Origin: Nissolia schottii
Taxonomy: Eukaryota; Streptophyta; Magnoliopsida; Fabales; Fabaceae
Direction: 5' to 3'
Length of the DNA: 64,000 nucleotides
NCBI GenBank assembly: GCA_003254905.1
Contig: QANU01097977.1
Coordinates: forward strand, 72,407-136,406
The translations under genes and the position numbers were made by a program. A model generated the notes under the pieces. It saw nothing but the letters and a program-made list of their open reading frames with translations. It searched no databases and had not been told where the DNA came from. This document shows, piece after piece, positions 12,173-25,118 of the stretch (position 1 is its first letter; the number at the start of each line of letters is the position of its first letter).

Positions 12173-12246
12173 AAGATAGGAAGAAAGAGCCGGAATGGAG
12201 AAGAGGGAAAGGGAAAAGTGAGAAGGGAAAGTTTTTAGTTTTTAAA
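12016..12246. repeat. First copy of a duplicated block at N 12247
   Basis: The right end of the GACCC-rich element plus its flank, up to gtttttagtttttaaa, is repeated after the single N at 12247 (12248-12469) with only a few substitutions. The pattern matches an unmerged haplotype or contig overlap. Confidence 0.75.
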
Positions 12247-12247
12247 N

Positions 12248-12469
12248 TTTTTTGAAAAAAATGATTTTTTTTAAAAAAATGAGGGCGGGTCACCTGCCAA
12301 CCCGCCTAACCCGACCCGACCCGACCCAGGGCGGGTAACGGGTCTGGCAGGTACCGGTAATTTTTTTTTATCCGATCCGACCCATGTTCACCCCTAAAAG
12401 ATAGGAAGAAAGAGCCGGAATGGAGAAGAGGGAAAGGGAAAAGTGAGAAGGGAAAGTTTTTAGTTTTTA
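12248..12469. repeat. Second copy of the duplicated block
   Basis: This is a near-identical repeat of 12016-12246. It ends at the same gtttttagtttttaaa and then continues into unique sequence. Confidence 0.75.
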
Positions 12470-13740
12470 AAGGATAATTTAGTAATTTTCAAAAATTGTT
12501 TGGAGGTAAGGCAGATGTACAGAATTTTAAAATTTAAGAGAGGATAAAGGTATAGTTGAATAAAATACAAGGGTATCATTATAAAATAAATATTAATTAT
12601 GATCTTTAAATTAGTCCACATGACATTATCTAATTTGACCACTTATACAAGACATCCAATACCTAATAAGACTCAAGACCTAAGAAGCATCATCATGGAC
12701 ATGGAACATGACACGACACGCAACACGACAACACGCTAGTTTCAAAATTTTACAGGACTCACACACGGTATATATAGGTATAAATTAAATATTTATAATA
12801 AATTGTTACTATTTTCATTGATTGATATCAAATTACTAATTTTTTTAATATTTTTCAAATCATTTCAAAATATATGGAACATCACGATATCATGCGTTAA
12901 TATTTGCTAATTTTCTAAGAGTTCATATTATTATAATTTATTTAATATTTAAACAATTTTTTTAGACACGATACAGACATGGCTCAAAAACTCACAGATA
13001 TAGTTCAGACATACTTGAACATAACTAATCTTAAATTTTTTTTAATACTTTTAGACACATGCGACATGTGTATCAGACAAATATCTTCGTGTATGACCCA
13101 CAAACACGACGACACAATAATCTAACAAAGTGTCCATACTTCTAAACTCAGCATTATATAGCAATCACCTAAAAAATACATCAACATCAAGCTCAATTCA
13201 GCCACCCACGTTTAAATTACCCTTAATGGGATGTTGGAGCTAGTCAACCCTTAATCCTTGTCCTTTAATTTTTGTCCATCATATCAAAATTATGCATAAA
13301 GTTAAAAAAGAATGCTTTAAAAAAAAAAAGATAAATAATAGTTATAATAAGTAAGTGAATCACCATATCAACTCACAATTCATCAATAGTTAAATAAGAT
13401 TTTATTAATATGTGAGTTCCATCAAAATTTTATTTAATCATATAAATTTGAATTGACACGGTGTCCAATAATAAATGAGTATATATATCAAAACTTTAAG
13501 GGAGCATTTGGTACATTGTCTCCAAGATTACCAGCAATCTAAATTGTTCTTTAAACAAATTACCATTTGTTAAATTGCTGATAATGTTATATTGAGAGGG
13601 GCTAAATTAGAGGTTCATATATCTGACACATGAAAAAAATGCTTACGTAAAATGGGTGACGTGATAGTTAACATATCTCTAATCTCCAAGTCAGCAGTCA
13701 TTGGGAATAAGTTAATCAAAATCTAAATTGAGAAGGACGG
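12470..13740. other. Repeat-poor intergenic sequence upstream of TBL
   Basis: No gene is recognised. At about 13501-13600 there is a fragment (ggagcatttggtacattg...) related to the left end of the hAT-like MITE at 62930. A purine run and CT/CA microsatellites at 13782-13875 lead into the probable leader of the TBL gene. Confidence 0.45.
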
Positions 13741-14466
13741 GGTTTTATCCTATATGTTAAGCTTATGTGCTAGATTCAAAGGAAAAAAAAAAAAGAGAAA
13801 AAAAAAAGGTGAGGCTCTATTTGACAGAGTCTCTCTCTCTCTCCCACACACAAACACGCACGCGCGCACACACAAATCTGGCTCCATTCCTTGCACGACC
13901 GGACAAGCATCACAAAGGCGCAACTTCCTTATCATTCCATCAGAATTCGGCGTCCTTTTGGAACACAATTTTGCTGCTTCCAAATTCCTTGCACATTGAA
14001 ATCTCGTCATAATCAGTAAGGTTTCTGCTTTTCATTCACCCTTAGATCAAAATTGCTTCTTTTCGTTCATTTTCCATTCTCGGCATCCCAATTTCGTGGA
14101 AAATTTTCGATTTTTCTGATGGGCATTTAAGTTTATGAAGTTCAATGCCCCCTTTCGTTTTTTATTATTGATTTGTGAGTTTCTTCAAGTTCATAGGTTA
14201 CAAAGACAAGTGTTTGTCATTATATTTATATTTATATTCTATTTATTTTATCTTTTTTACATTTTCAATCAGAATTTGTTACATTATATTGATTATTTGT
14301 GTGATTGTCGATGTAACAGGGTTGCTCTTAGGGATTGATCTCATCTCTGGCACCAGTTACCTGAATCTCCTATGAACCTATGTTTCATGATTAACATTTA
14401 GATATTTTCTACGGTTTTTGAAAGCATTCATGGTTCAGGGTTTAGTGTAGAGCTAGGAGGTGTTTG

Positions 14467-17400
14467 ATGAAAGGCATTGCTTGGGGTGCACCCAAAGGTT
14501 CTCCCAGAATGTCCTCAAACCCAAGGCCACTTTCTTGGATTGTGCTCTCTGTAGGGGCACTGGCAGTTTTCTTGTTTTATGCTTCCTGGGTTCTTGTACA
14601 ATACCCAATTGGAGCCACTGTTCAAGGATATTTGTATAGTGTAGATAGTACAGGAAAGTTAGATGTGTCGACCACTCCAAACAATGAAGATTCTATGGAT
14701 GCTCACTTGAATAGAAGTTCAGATCTTGTTTATAACAAACCATCACCTGATCTACAATCTTCCACGGTTCCGTCTGGCGTTTCTAGTGATAGCGGGGTAG
14801 AACAAACCAATACCAACTCAAACTCGCAAGTAAACTTGAGTGAGCCTACATTAGAGAAATCTCCAATTACAAAGGAGGTGAATGGTGCAGAAACTTTTGA
14901 TGGAGCAGCTTCTAATTCTCGAGAATCCTCGGCTTCGCTTGAAAACAGTGCAGATGCATTCAATAGTAGCTTGCCTGCTCAATCCAATTCACAGATTGAT
15001 TTGATACATACTGCAACTATGGCTGCTACCAATGCTTCCAAAGTGGAAAGTGATGTTAGAACTGAGGAACCGCCTTCTGTTGTTTTGAACAATCAGTCCA
15101 GTGCTGTAATTACAACATCAAATGAGACCTCAATCTCTTCTGGTGATTCGACATCAACAGCAGTTCCAGAATCAGTAGAGAAGCCGGATAGCACCCCATC
15201 TGCTGGTCCAGTTAATTCAGGTTGTAGTTGTAATACTTTCACCCACCTAAGTTTGTTAACTGCATAGCATTGTGTTTACCACTCTTAATTTATATAATCA
15301 ATCATAACACAAAATTGTCCTGTTTTTCCTTTCCTTAACCTTCTTTTGGAAACACATTGGAGCAGTAATGCCATAATTAGTTTCGTTTTATTAATTTTGA
15401 TTCATATAACTTGCAACGATTATGATCTGGTTTATTTAATACTTCATTATCTTTCTAGTTTACTTTTGACAAGAAAATGAGGGAGAGATAGATTTAGTCT
15501 TTAACAAATGTATATATACATCATGCATCACAGACTGAAGTTTTTCTATATACATCATGCATCACAGACTGAAGTTTTTCTATTATGGACTTGGGTACAA
15601 TAGACTTGGGAAGAGAGGGAGAGAGGGATTAATTTTTGGCCAGAAAAATATTTTTGCAGTGAACAATGAGAGAGCTGTAGTGACTAGTGATGTAGCTGTC
15701 CATATATTTCTGTGAGTATTGGAATGAGAGCTTGAAATGAGATTCCTTGCTTCTACCAGTTTAGATTGATTTTAGTATGATTGTCTAATAACCTCTCGTA
15801 TGATTCAGCCTTTGTTTAAATTATAAGTAGGTTTAATTACGAGATTTGTGAAAATTATTAGATTTCTTTATGCTTAGGATAGGGAGGATGGAAATGAACA
15901 TGCTGAGCTGGAATGTATGCCATGAACAATTGAATTTACAGGAGCTTTGAATTAATGGATTACTGAGTGCAAATATGAGATACACAATTCAGTTATTTAT
16001 GAATTTCAGAAGCATACTACAATTCAGTCCCTCCACTGTCTGAATTTTTTTTGGTAAATAAGACAGACTCAAATACGTGCATTTAGTCCTACACCCCCAA
16101 TTGTGCTTTGAATCAATGATCTTGCTCTCGACTATTGTTTTTTTAGGTGGATGAGCTTTCATTTGTGCTGCTACATGTTTTTGAATGTTCTCAAATTGCT
16201 ATTAGTAGCTGTATCCTATTACTGAAAAACTGTCATAGTAAATAGGTATAACTGTTTTTGGTTGGAATTACTCTGTATGTTGTTGGAGTTTTTTTAATTA
16301 GTGTTTCCCATTTGGTTTGTAGGGTGCGACCTGTACCATGGAACTTGGATACATGATCCGTCGGGACCATTATACACAAACAATTCATGCCCTGTATTGA
16401 CACAGATGCAGAATTGCCAGGGTAATGGGAGGCCTGACAAGGATTATGAGAATTGGCGTTGGAAGCCCTTTCAGTGTGACCTTCCACAATTTGATCCGAG
16501 GAAATTTTTGGAGCTGATGAGAGGGAAGACTTTGGCATTCATTGGAGATTCGGTAGCTAGAAACCAGATGGAGTCAATGTTGTGTATTCTCTGGCAGGTT
16601 ATTTTCTTTATTCCTCATTGATCTGGTATGAATGGAAAATAAAATGATTCCCAGATGATAGAAAAATTCACTATTTTTCCGACTTGTTATTTTTTATATC
16701 TTATCAAGGTTGATGCTGCATATTATCTTTATTATAATTTTTCTGGCAAATAGGCTTGGTTGTTGCTTTGAAGTATACCACTTAATATTTAAGAGATTAT
16801 CCATAAGGCTGCCCAAGACACACAATTGACCGAACTCTTGTCCAAGGCACTCATAATTGAACTGTAGATTGTTCACTTTGTTAGAGACGCAAAATCCAAA
16901 GGGAATTTCTGCTTTAAGGGAAGAAGAACTTCAACGTGACAATTCTTTAAAGAAACAGAAGGGATAGCTGCTGAGCTGATGTTACTATCAGCCTGTGAGC
17001 ATGGTTCATAGATATTTATTTGATTGGCATCACCTGAAGAAATCAATTATAATGTTGTATTATTACGGGGGCTTAATTTGTTAACATTCTTGCCACAGTT
17101 GCATGCAATCCTATCTTAGGCATTAAAATGTTTAAGAAAATCCTCTTGGCACTCGTCAGTTGCTATACATGCTTGCAAATACATCCTGCTGGCATCTTTA
17201 AGCAAAGCCTTATTTCTTACTAGTCGGTATATCATATTCGTGGCACTTTTCTTTAATAAGTATGTCGAGGAGGTAAAATCAAGCTTCAATTGAGATGAAT
17301 TATATTTATCTCCGCATTGGTTTTCTTAAAATTGCCGGAGATGGTCTCCGGTTATTTGAGTCAGCCTAATTTTTGGCTCCTGTGGCCTTTCCCAGTCAAA

Positions 17401-18494
17401 TTATATTAAAATGAAAAAAAAAAAAGAAATTATTTTGGCGCTAGGTCAAGACCTGTCTTCGTGTGGCCTTGGTACTGGCGCTGCAACATGCTAACACATC
17501 ATCAATTTGTTTGTTTGCCAGTCATTGTTATGAATTTGACGTTGAATGCACGTGCATGCATACGTTATACATACATACATACATATATAGGGTTTCTACA
17601 TATACTTTCTTGTTTTTTCTGGGTGCATGACTGTGTGTCCCATCTTCAAAGTGACAAGGTTAACTAAAACTGTGACACTTTCAGGTGGAGGCACCGAAGA
17701 ATCGAGGAAATCGTAATATGCAACGTTATTATTTTAGGTCCACATCGGTAATGATTGTCCGGATATGGTCCTCATGGCTTGTCAAATTAACATCCGAACC
17801 ATTTGATTATGCTCCAGCTGGCGTGGACAAGCTCCACCTTGATGCCCCTGACGAGAAGTTGATGGAATACATCCCAACATTTGATGTGGTTGTTCTTTCG
17901 TCTGGTCATTGGTTCGCCAAGAAGTCTGTGTACATCCTGAACAATGAGATCGTGGGAGGACAGTTGTGGTGGCCGGACCAGTCTCGGAAGATGAAGATCA
18001 ACAGCGTTGAAGCATATGGCATATCTGTCGAAACGATCCTTACTGCTATTGCTGCACTTCCAAACTACAAGGGGCTCACAATTGTGCGCTCATATTCACC
18101 TGATCATTACGAGGGCGGGGCCTGGAACACGGGTGGATCATGCACCGGGAAGGTGAAGCCGCTTGCACTTGGCGAACTGGTGGAAAACGGTCACACAAAT
18201 GAAATGCATCAGCAACAGGTTGATGGTTTCAACCGCGCCCTAAAGAAAGCGACTAATAGATCGAAGTTGAGGTTAATGGATATCACGGAAGCCTTTCAGT
18301 ACAGGCATGATGGTCACCCTGGTCCATACAGGAGCCCCGACCCGAACAAGATCACGAAACGCGGCCCGGATGGAAGGCCACCGCCCCAGGACTGCTTGCA
18401 CTGGTGCATGCCAGGTCCTGTCGATACATGGAATGAACTTGTGTTTGAGATCATTAGGAGAGAATATAAGGGTCAAGTGCATCATGACTTATGA
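14467..18494 (+). CDS. TBL: TRICHOME BIREFRINGENCE-LIKE (TBL) polysaccharide O-acetyltransferase
   Basis: Three exons join in frame (14467-15220, 16323-16597, 17685-18494) with GT-AG introns and give 612 residues. TBL proteins are Golgi type II membrane enzymes that O-acetylate wall polysaccharides such as xylan, mannan, xyloglucan or pectin. Visible features are one membrane segment near residues 23-45, a long Ser/Thr/Asn-rich linker to about 250, then the PMR5N-type domain starting at Cys253 (CDLYHGTWIHD). The catalytic GDS motif is at 326-328 (FIGDSVARNQ), and the C-terminal DxxH motif is DCLHWC, with Asp579 and His582. The start is the first ATG after the leader; an ATG 16 codons on (MSSNPRPLSW) is a possible alternative. 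The sequence looks closest to the YLS7/TBL16-18 group, but that is from memory. The substrate cannot be told from sequence. Confidence 0.93.
15513..15580. repeat. 34-bp direct tandem duplication in TBL intron 1
   Basis: The 34-bp unit (tatatacatcatgcatcaca, then gactgaagtttttc) occurs twice back to back with no mismatch seen. It lies well inside the intron and does not touch the splice sites. Perfect identity suggests it is recent. Confidence 0.85.
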
Positions 18495-19460
18495 AATGAT
18501 TTATTTTATTTTATTTTAATCATTTTTTGGCAACTAAGTCTAAGCTGCATTTTGTGCTTAATATACTAAGAGGGTTACTTGAGTAGGGACTTAAGCATAG
18601 TTGAGTTGTATCTTTTCATAGGATGATTTGTATTATTGTAGAGGAATTCATTTATTTTTGAGGATTGGGATGATAAGCTGCTAGCTTATTTCTCACCCAT
18701 AAAAAAGCCATCAGTGTAACTGAAGTGGCTAAATGTGTTCATCAGCAAGTTCTGATTTTAAATACCACATTACATTTTGTGCGCCTCTTTGCCTTATTTT
18801 AGCTTCTATTTTAGGTCGTTATGGTTTTGTCACCAATGCATTGTTGATCACACATAGCATGCCACGTAAGTTTATCAGTAGATAGAGGGCTTGCTTATCA
18901 TCTAATGAATTGAAATTATAAAAGCTTAAGTTTGCACATTTACCACTAGTGTGTTTAGATTATATTTTGCAAGTTCAGTTTCATTTTAGCTCGACTTTTT
19001 TTTATTTTTTTAATTTAATTTTGTTGAGAAATGAATGTGTGTAGTAATTTATGTTTGAGATGTTTATCTGAAAAATGATTTTTTTTTTAGTAAAAGTAAT
19101 GTTTAAATAAAACATTTTTATCTGGTTCTTTAGAATTACTTATACAATTTCCCAAAGTTTGAATAAAGCATTTTGCATAGTGTTCTTGGAACGCTAAAGT
19201 GGATTGTACTCTATCCATTGGGAGAATCTATTGCTAACTTTGAAATATTACTGTGATAGTGAATAAAACACAATCCCCTGCTAATGAGCTATAACTCAAG
19301 TAGCACATTCTCTGGTCCCTGAGCAACTATATGGTTGAAGAGATTTAAGTCAAGAATTTGTTCCCTATTTGCTCTCATTCTCCATTTCCCTCGCCCCACT
19401 AGGGGCTTCAAAGTTAAAAATAAAAAATGAAATTAAAAAATCCACCACATGCTTTAGGAG

Positions 19461-19513
<53 letters not shown>

Positions 19514-19560
19514 TTCTATTTCTATAAACATACTATTAGTGAGCTAACACTAATAGTTGA
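18495..19560. other. TBL 3' flank and intergenic sequence
   Basis: This is probable 3' UTR followed by AT-rich sequence. It contains a (TAA)n microsatellite at about 19463-19512. No gene was found. Confidence 0.5.
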
Positions 19561-20099
19561 AGCTTTTGTCATGAGCTTCCTTAAGTAGCTGGTTAGTAGG
19601 GTGATAGTTAAGGTGGTCTGAAACATCTTTTAAACTATCCTTAGTCTCAATGTAAGAATTATAATATGGTCGTCACTCTCTAATTAATTACATTGAAACT
19701 ACTAAATTAACCCTGCGTAAATTTTTAATTCCCTCACCCTCAACTCTCAAAATCCTCTCGTCGCCCGAGCACAACCCAAATGAGGAATGAACAAACCCTC
19801 AGCTCTCTCATCGCTTGAGCACAACCCATCTTAAAGCGCTCACGAAAAAGGTAAGACCAAACACATTGAAACTCATCCTTTTTTCCTTTTTGAACAGACA
19901 AATTTTTAGATTCCTTTAATCGAATAGTTAATTCCAAAATGCATGTTCTTTCCCCAGTAGTTAGCTGATTAATGCTCTAAATTTTCACGATATGCTATTA
20001 GCCAATTTAAGTGTTCTGGTTTAGTTTGGTTTGGTGCTCTGTTTTTCTTGATGAGTTTGATTTGGTTTAGGGTTTATGGTTTTGGGTTTAGGGTTTAGG

Positions 20100-22150
20100 G
20101 TTTAGGACATTGGTACATGGGGTTGGTGCTTTGATCATTCTCAGTGCATAGGTTTGTTCACACATTGTACGGTTGTTTGTTCATTCTCATTGTGTAGCTT
20201 TCTTCATGCATACTACATGGGTTTGTTCATTATAAGAGCATAGGTTTGTTCACACATAGTATATTGGTTTGTTCATTCTCAATTTCTAGCTTTGTGCACA
20301 CTTAGTACATAGGTTTGTTCATTCTTAGTGTATAGATTTGTTAATAGATTGTATTTGGGTTTGTTCATTCTCATTGCATAGGTTTGTTCACTAATTGTTT
20401 TTGGGTTTGTTCATTCTCAGTGTATATGTTTGTTCACACATGATATTTGGGTTTATTCATTCTCGTTGTATAGATTTGTTCACATAATGTAAATTTGTTT
20501 ATTCATTCTCAGTGCATAGGTTTGTTGAAATTGTGTACATGTATTAAGTGTTTTGATTTAGTGCTCAATTTCTAGTTTGGTGGTCTGTATGTTGGTTTGG
20601 TTTGGTTTGGTGGAAGTTTTTTCTCCATGTTCTTGCTTATGTTTTTTGATTTGTGTTTTGAGATTTGTTCAAGTATTTGTGGAAATTTGTTTATTCTATT
20701 TGAAAAGAATCGATGTAGTGTTGTAGTGTGCAAATGTTTGTTCATTCTTATTGTATAGGTTTGTTCACTCTGTATATTTGGGTTTGTTCATTATGATTTT
20801 ATATGTTTGTTCACTATGTGCATATGTGTTTGTTCATTCTAGTTGTATAAGATTGTTCACATTTTGTATCTGGGTTTGTTCATTCTAATTGTATATATTT
20901 GTAAACTTAGTGTATATAGGTTTGTTCATTGTCGTGTACAAGTTATTTCAAACATTGTAATTAGGTTTGTCCATTCTAGTTGTATAGGTTTGTTCATTCT
21001 AATTGTATAAGTTTGTTCATATGGTGTCTATAGGTTTGTTCATTGTACAGGTTTGTTCACACATTGTACTTGGGTTTTTTTCATTCTCAGAATCTATGAT
21101 TGTTGTCCCATTATATATGAGTGTGTTTATTCTCATTGCATAGTTTTGTTCATACAGTGGTTCTGTTCATTCTCATTGTACAAGTTTGTTCATTCTAAGT
21201 GTATATGTTTGTTCAGGGGTTTGTTTGCATGATTCACAGTGTTTGTTTGTTCATATTATATTGTTTGTTTGTTTGTTTATTAAATAGATGACACCAAAGA
21301 AGAATGTCACGACACCAACTAGACAATCACCTCGACAAGTTTGTTGTCAGATAAGCCCAAGGATGCAAAAAAGACCGAAGCATCTAAGAAGCCGAGAGCC
21401 CAAAAGAAGACAAAATGACAAACATGTTTCCTTTGTATATTCATTACTAGGATAGGATATATGTAATATATGACTTTATTCCTTCGTACATATTAATTAT
21501 GACAATATATAATTTGTAACTGATTGTTGGTTTAAATGCATGACCTTGTTCATTCTCTGTTAATGACCTTTTTATACAGTTTGTATGAGTTTGTTCGTAT
21601 ATGTTATTAAAGTTTGTTCATTCTCTGTATAAGGGAATATGGGTTTGTTCATACAGAGTATTAGAGTTTGCTCAATCTCAGTATATAGGTTTGTTCATCA
21701 TAAATGTATGGGTTTGTTCATGCAGGATATTAATATTTGTTCATTGTCACTATAAGAATTTGTTCATATTGAATACAAGGGTTTGTTCATGCAGTGTATT
21801 AGAGTTTGTTCATTGTCAGTATAAGGGTTTGTTCATATAGGGTATTATGGTGTGTTTAGTCTTAATATATGGGTTTGTTCATCATAAATGCATGGGTTGT
21901 TCATGTAGGGTATTAATGTATGTTCATTGTCAGTATATAGGTTTGTTCATATTGAATATGAGTGTTTGTTCATGCAAGGTATTAGAGTTTGTTCATTGTC
22001 AGTATAAGGGTTTGTTAATATTGAACACGAGGGTTTGTTCATGCAAGGTATTGGAGTTTGTTCAATCTCAATATATGAATTTATTCATAATATATGTATG
22101 AGTTTCTTCATGTAGGAACTAGAGTTTGTTCTTAAAAATACAAGAGTTTG
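20100..22150 (+). repeat. GTTTGTTCA-type minisatellite array
   Basis: There are dozens of degenerate copies of a 20-30 bp unit around GTTTGTTCATTCTCAGTGTA and AGGTTTGTTCACACA. The array is interrupted at about 21290-21545 by non-repetitive sequence. Its left edge has three telomere-like TTTAGGG units (about 20076-20104). Open frames inside it (21601-22101) are translations of the repeat. It lies on the far side of the FAR1 relic from a second array of opposite sense, so it probably belongs to the same transposon. Confidence 0.8.
21291..21545 (+). other. Non-repetitive island within the minisatellite array
   Basis: This island begins with ATGACACCAAAGAAGAATGTC and reads as a short basic, Lys/Arg-rich stretch before breaking. 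It may be a small exon remnant of the surrounding transposon. I cannot assign a family. Confidence 0.25.
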
Positions 22151-22389
22151 TTCATGATAGTTCTAATGCTTTGTTTTATGTTCATATAAATTACAATACT
22201 TTCCATAATCAATTCATATATACTTCAGGAGTTTGCGATGCTCAGTCTATAACTCTGTATAGAATATATAAGTTTGTTCATAATCAAACTAATCCAAGTT
22301 TATACCCAAAATATCCAATAAAAAAACAAAATAAACTAATTCTAAGAGTGCAAAATAACTAAGACAAATATAACTGAAAAGTCTCACCC

Positions 22390-23230
22390 ATCCATGCAGT
22401 TAACCCATGCCTCAAACAACCAAACAAATGTTTGTGTCCTTCGATGAGAGAAATGCAAATCCAAGCAACATCAAATGCCCATGATGATTAACACCCACGA
22501 ACGAACCAAACATCATATTGTATTTGTTCATTTTATAGGTCATATCAAAGGACACAACGTCACCAAAGTATTTTTAGGCAACTCAACTTTTGGCATCTGT
22601 CCAAAATACAATTTTTATGTGATGCTCTTCATCAACCTCAACTTCATAAAAGAAGTTGCGGTTTTGATCCTTTATGCTTGAAAAATATTGCAACAACTCC
22701 TTTGCATCCTCCTCCTCACGAATTGTTCGCACTTCCCTATTCATATAATTGTGAACATCTTTCTCAACAAACAACATATTATCATGCCCCCTTCTACATA
22801 AACTAAAGCTTGTAACGTCTTTTTGTCCTCACACCAGCCTCATCATTCACCTCAATTGTTCTCTTAGCGTGCATGCTAATCTTCCTATTTGCTTTGAACA
22901 AATGCGACTGCGACAGACTAACCTCATGAGAGTGCTCATTAACCACATTCCTTATGGTCCACCCTCCAGTTTGTTCCTTCTTCACAGTTATATGGGTTTT
23001 GCAATTAGCAACTGATGTAGGGTTTGTCTTCTGTGTTTTCGGGACCCTTGAAGAATGACTTCCCTCTCTAGTGCATGTTAAAATTTAATAGTTTATTACT
23101 TCAAACTCATCCATCTTAGATGTCCTTACCCTTCACGTAAATCCAATCCTATTGGCATAATTGTTATAAAATTGTTTGACATGTTCAAACAAATCAAACA
23201 ACATTCCAATAGTAGGCACTACATGGTTCG
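22390..23230 (-). pseudogene. FAR1/FRS-type MULE transposase fragment
   Basis: Read on the minus strand, the segment from about 23225 down to 22800 matches the FAR1 DNA-binding domain: a CTREG motif, then GGWTIRNVVNEHSHEVS, then HLFKANRKIS and IEVNDEAGV. It continues at 22777-22390 into the start of the MULE transposase domain (NFFYEVEVDEEHHIKIVFW, then FVGVNHHG and LLGFAFLSS). This is the order of FHY3/FAR1-related proteins and Jittery-type Mutator transposases. The frame is interrupted by several stops and at least one shift. It ends about where the conserved LFRAWL-like part would continue, so only the N-terminal half survives. Arrays of tandem repeats lie on both sides, which favours a transposon over a host FRS gene. 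Confidence 0.75.
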
Positions 23231-23269
23231 AGTTGATCGAATCACATTGTGTGCTATTTGTCCTTTGTT

Positions 23270-23700
23270 ACACATAAACAGCCCTTTCACGTACATATAA
23301 ACAAACCTTTCACCCATATATAAACAAACGTTCCATGTACACATAAAAAAAAAACCTTTCAGTTATACATAAACAAATCTTTCAGTTATATATGAATATT
23401 TTAATTATATACAAACAAACCTTTCAGTCATATATAAACAAACCTTTCAGTTGCAGATAAACAAAACTTTCAATGATGCATGAACAAACCTTTAGTGGTT
23501 AAATTAAACTACTAATGCAATCAAACAATCTTTTCAGTTAAATATAAACAAACATTTCAGTTATATACACACAAACCTTCATGGTCCATATAAGTAACAC
23601 TTTCAAGTACATATAAACAAACCTATTAGGTACATATAATAAACACTTCAAGTACATATAAACAACCCTTTTAGTTATACATAAACAAACCTTAGTATTT
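23270..23700 (-). repeat. AAACAAACCTTTCAGTTATA-type minisatellite array
   Basis: About 15-18 degenerate copies of a roughly 22-bp unit containing AAACAAACCTTTCA are present. The reverse complement (TGAAAGGTTTGTTT) shares the GGTTTGTT core with the 20.1-22.1 kb array, so the two arrays face each other across the FAR1 relic. Confidence 0.75.
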
Positions 23701-24780
23701 GTTAGAGAAAAAACCAACCCACAAACTCACAAATCGTTCAAGTACAAATCCAGGTTTAAAAGAATACAATCCCACAAATATAACTTATCTCTATGTCAAT
23801 TTCTACGGAACCAATTGACATTGCAACATATAACCACTCAACCAAAAATGTTGAGTGTAATGGTGGACCACGCAGAGTCCTACGTCGAACAAAAAATATG
23901 GGAGTGTGTGAGACAAAGAGGATGAATAAGAGAATCAGTTGCCTCCCCCTAGTTATTTAATGGTGGTGTAAGACGAGTGAGAGTGACAATGAGGCATGAG
24001 CAAGAGAAAAGTGAGAGTGGGTTCTAAGGATGAGAGACGATCGAGAGAACAAAGAGAGTGGACTGTGGGAATGAGTAAAAATAGAGGGAAAAGAGAGATC
24101 GAGAGAAAAGATAGAGTGGGCTGTGGGAGAGAGGTGAACGTGAGTAGAAAGAGTGAGTGGGCGTGGAATATTTGAATCCATGTACGTATATACCTTGGTT
24201 GGCTATATAGTGGACCAATTTTAGTATACACCAAGACTTTTTTGTAATTATAAATTTTACTTTTAACTGAATCAAAATCAACAATTTTTTTATACTTGTC
24301 TAATTGAAAATTGGAGAAGAAAATCATCTTTTCCCAAATCAAGTACGTCAAACTCTATGACCATTCAAATCGAAAGTATTTCAAATCTAAAAATACCCAA
24401 CCGATGGTTGTCCCACAATCATGGTTCAGTCTGAAATCTTGCAAAATCACACAATCATGGTTCACTTTCAGCTTTGAGAATGCCTCAAACCCTTGTAAAA
24501 TCTCACTCCTTTTGATCACAACATCTGCTTTCCACCGTCCATCGCCAACCATCCCATGCCTACATCATCGATTTCATAACTCCTCCAGCCTTCAAGACAT
24601 CTTGATTTCAACGAATCAAAGAATAGTGAAAGAAATCAGTTGTTGTTGATCTGAACCATTAATTTGAATTATATTTCTAATCTAATGATAAATTTTAAGT
24701 GGCCATTGTTGATCTAAAACATGACAAGAACCAAATTATCCATCACTGGTTAGGTTAGTAGGTACCCTAAGTTAGCCCAT
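23701..24780. other. Intergenic sequence right of the FAR1 relic
   Basis: No gene is recognised. At 23950-24180 a purine-rich (GAGAGA-type) stretch produces low-complexity Ser/Pro/His frames on the minus strand. An open frame at 24311-24649 has no recognisable domain. The outer end of the MULE-like element probably lies here, but I could not identify its terminal inverted repeat. Confidence 0.4.
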
Positions 24781-25118
24781 TGGCAACCATACATTTATTA
24801 ATAGGAACACAACCACACACAAATGAAAATCAATTCCTTAAACACAACCAAATAGCCCAATTCATGTTTGTCTTTTTTTTTGTCTTCCAATTCACACTTT
24901 TAAGGTTTTCCTTTGAGTCCCCATTTTTTCATACCTGGTGCGCATCCATTGTAAATAATGCCCACTACTGTGCAACCTAAAAGAAGGGGAAAACGTCTCA
25001 TACTCTCACCCCATCATGAGCATGCCCCACGCTCTCGTCTTCCTCTTGATTCTTCTTCATCACTAGTTCACTTTTTTTCTTTTTCTTTTTTCTATGAGTT
25101 CACCATCAAAAAATTCCG

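Noticed and set aside
21601-22101. Long frames rich in Cys, Val and His
   Set aside because: They are products of the GTTTGTTCA minisatellite, not coding selection.
20100-22150. CRISPR-like or centromeric array
   Set aside because: The units are degenerate and of variable spacing in plant DNA; they fit a transposon-linked minisatellite.
23953-24351. Minus-strand frames rich in Ser, His and Pro
   Set aside because: Low-complexity GAGA/TCTC sequence with no domain.
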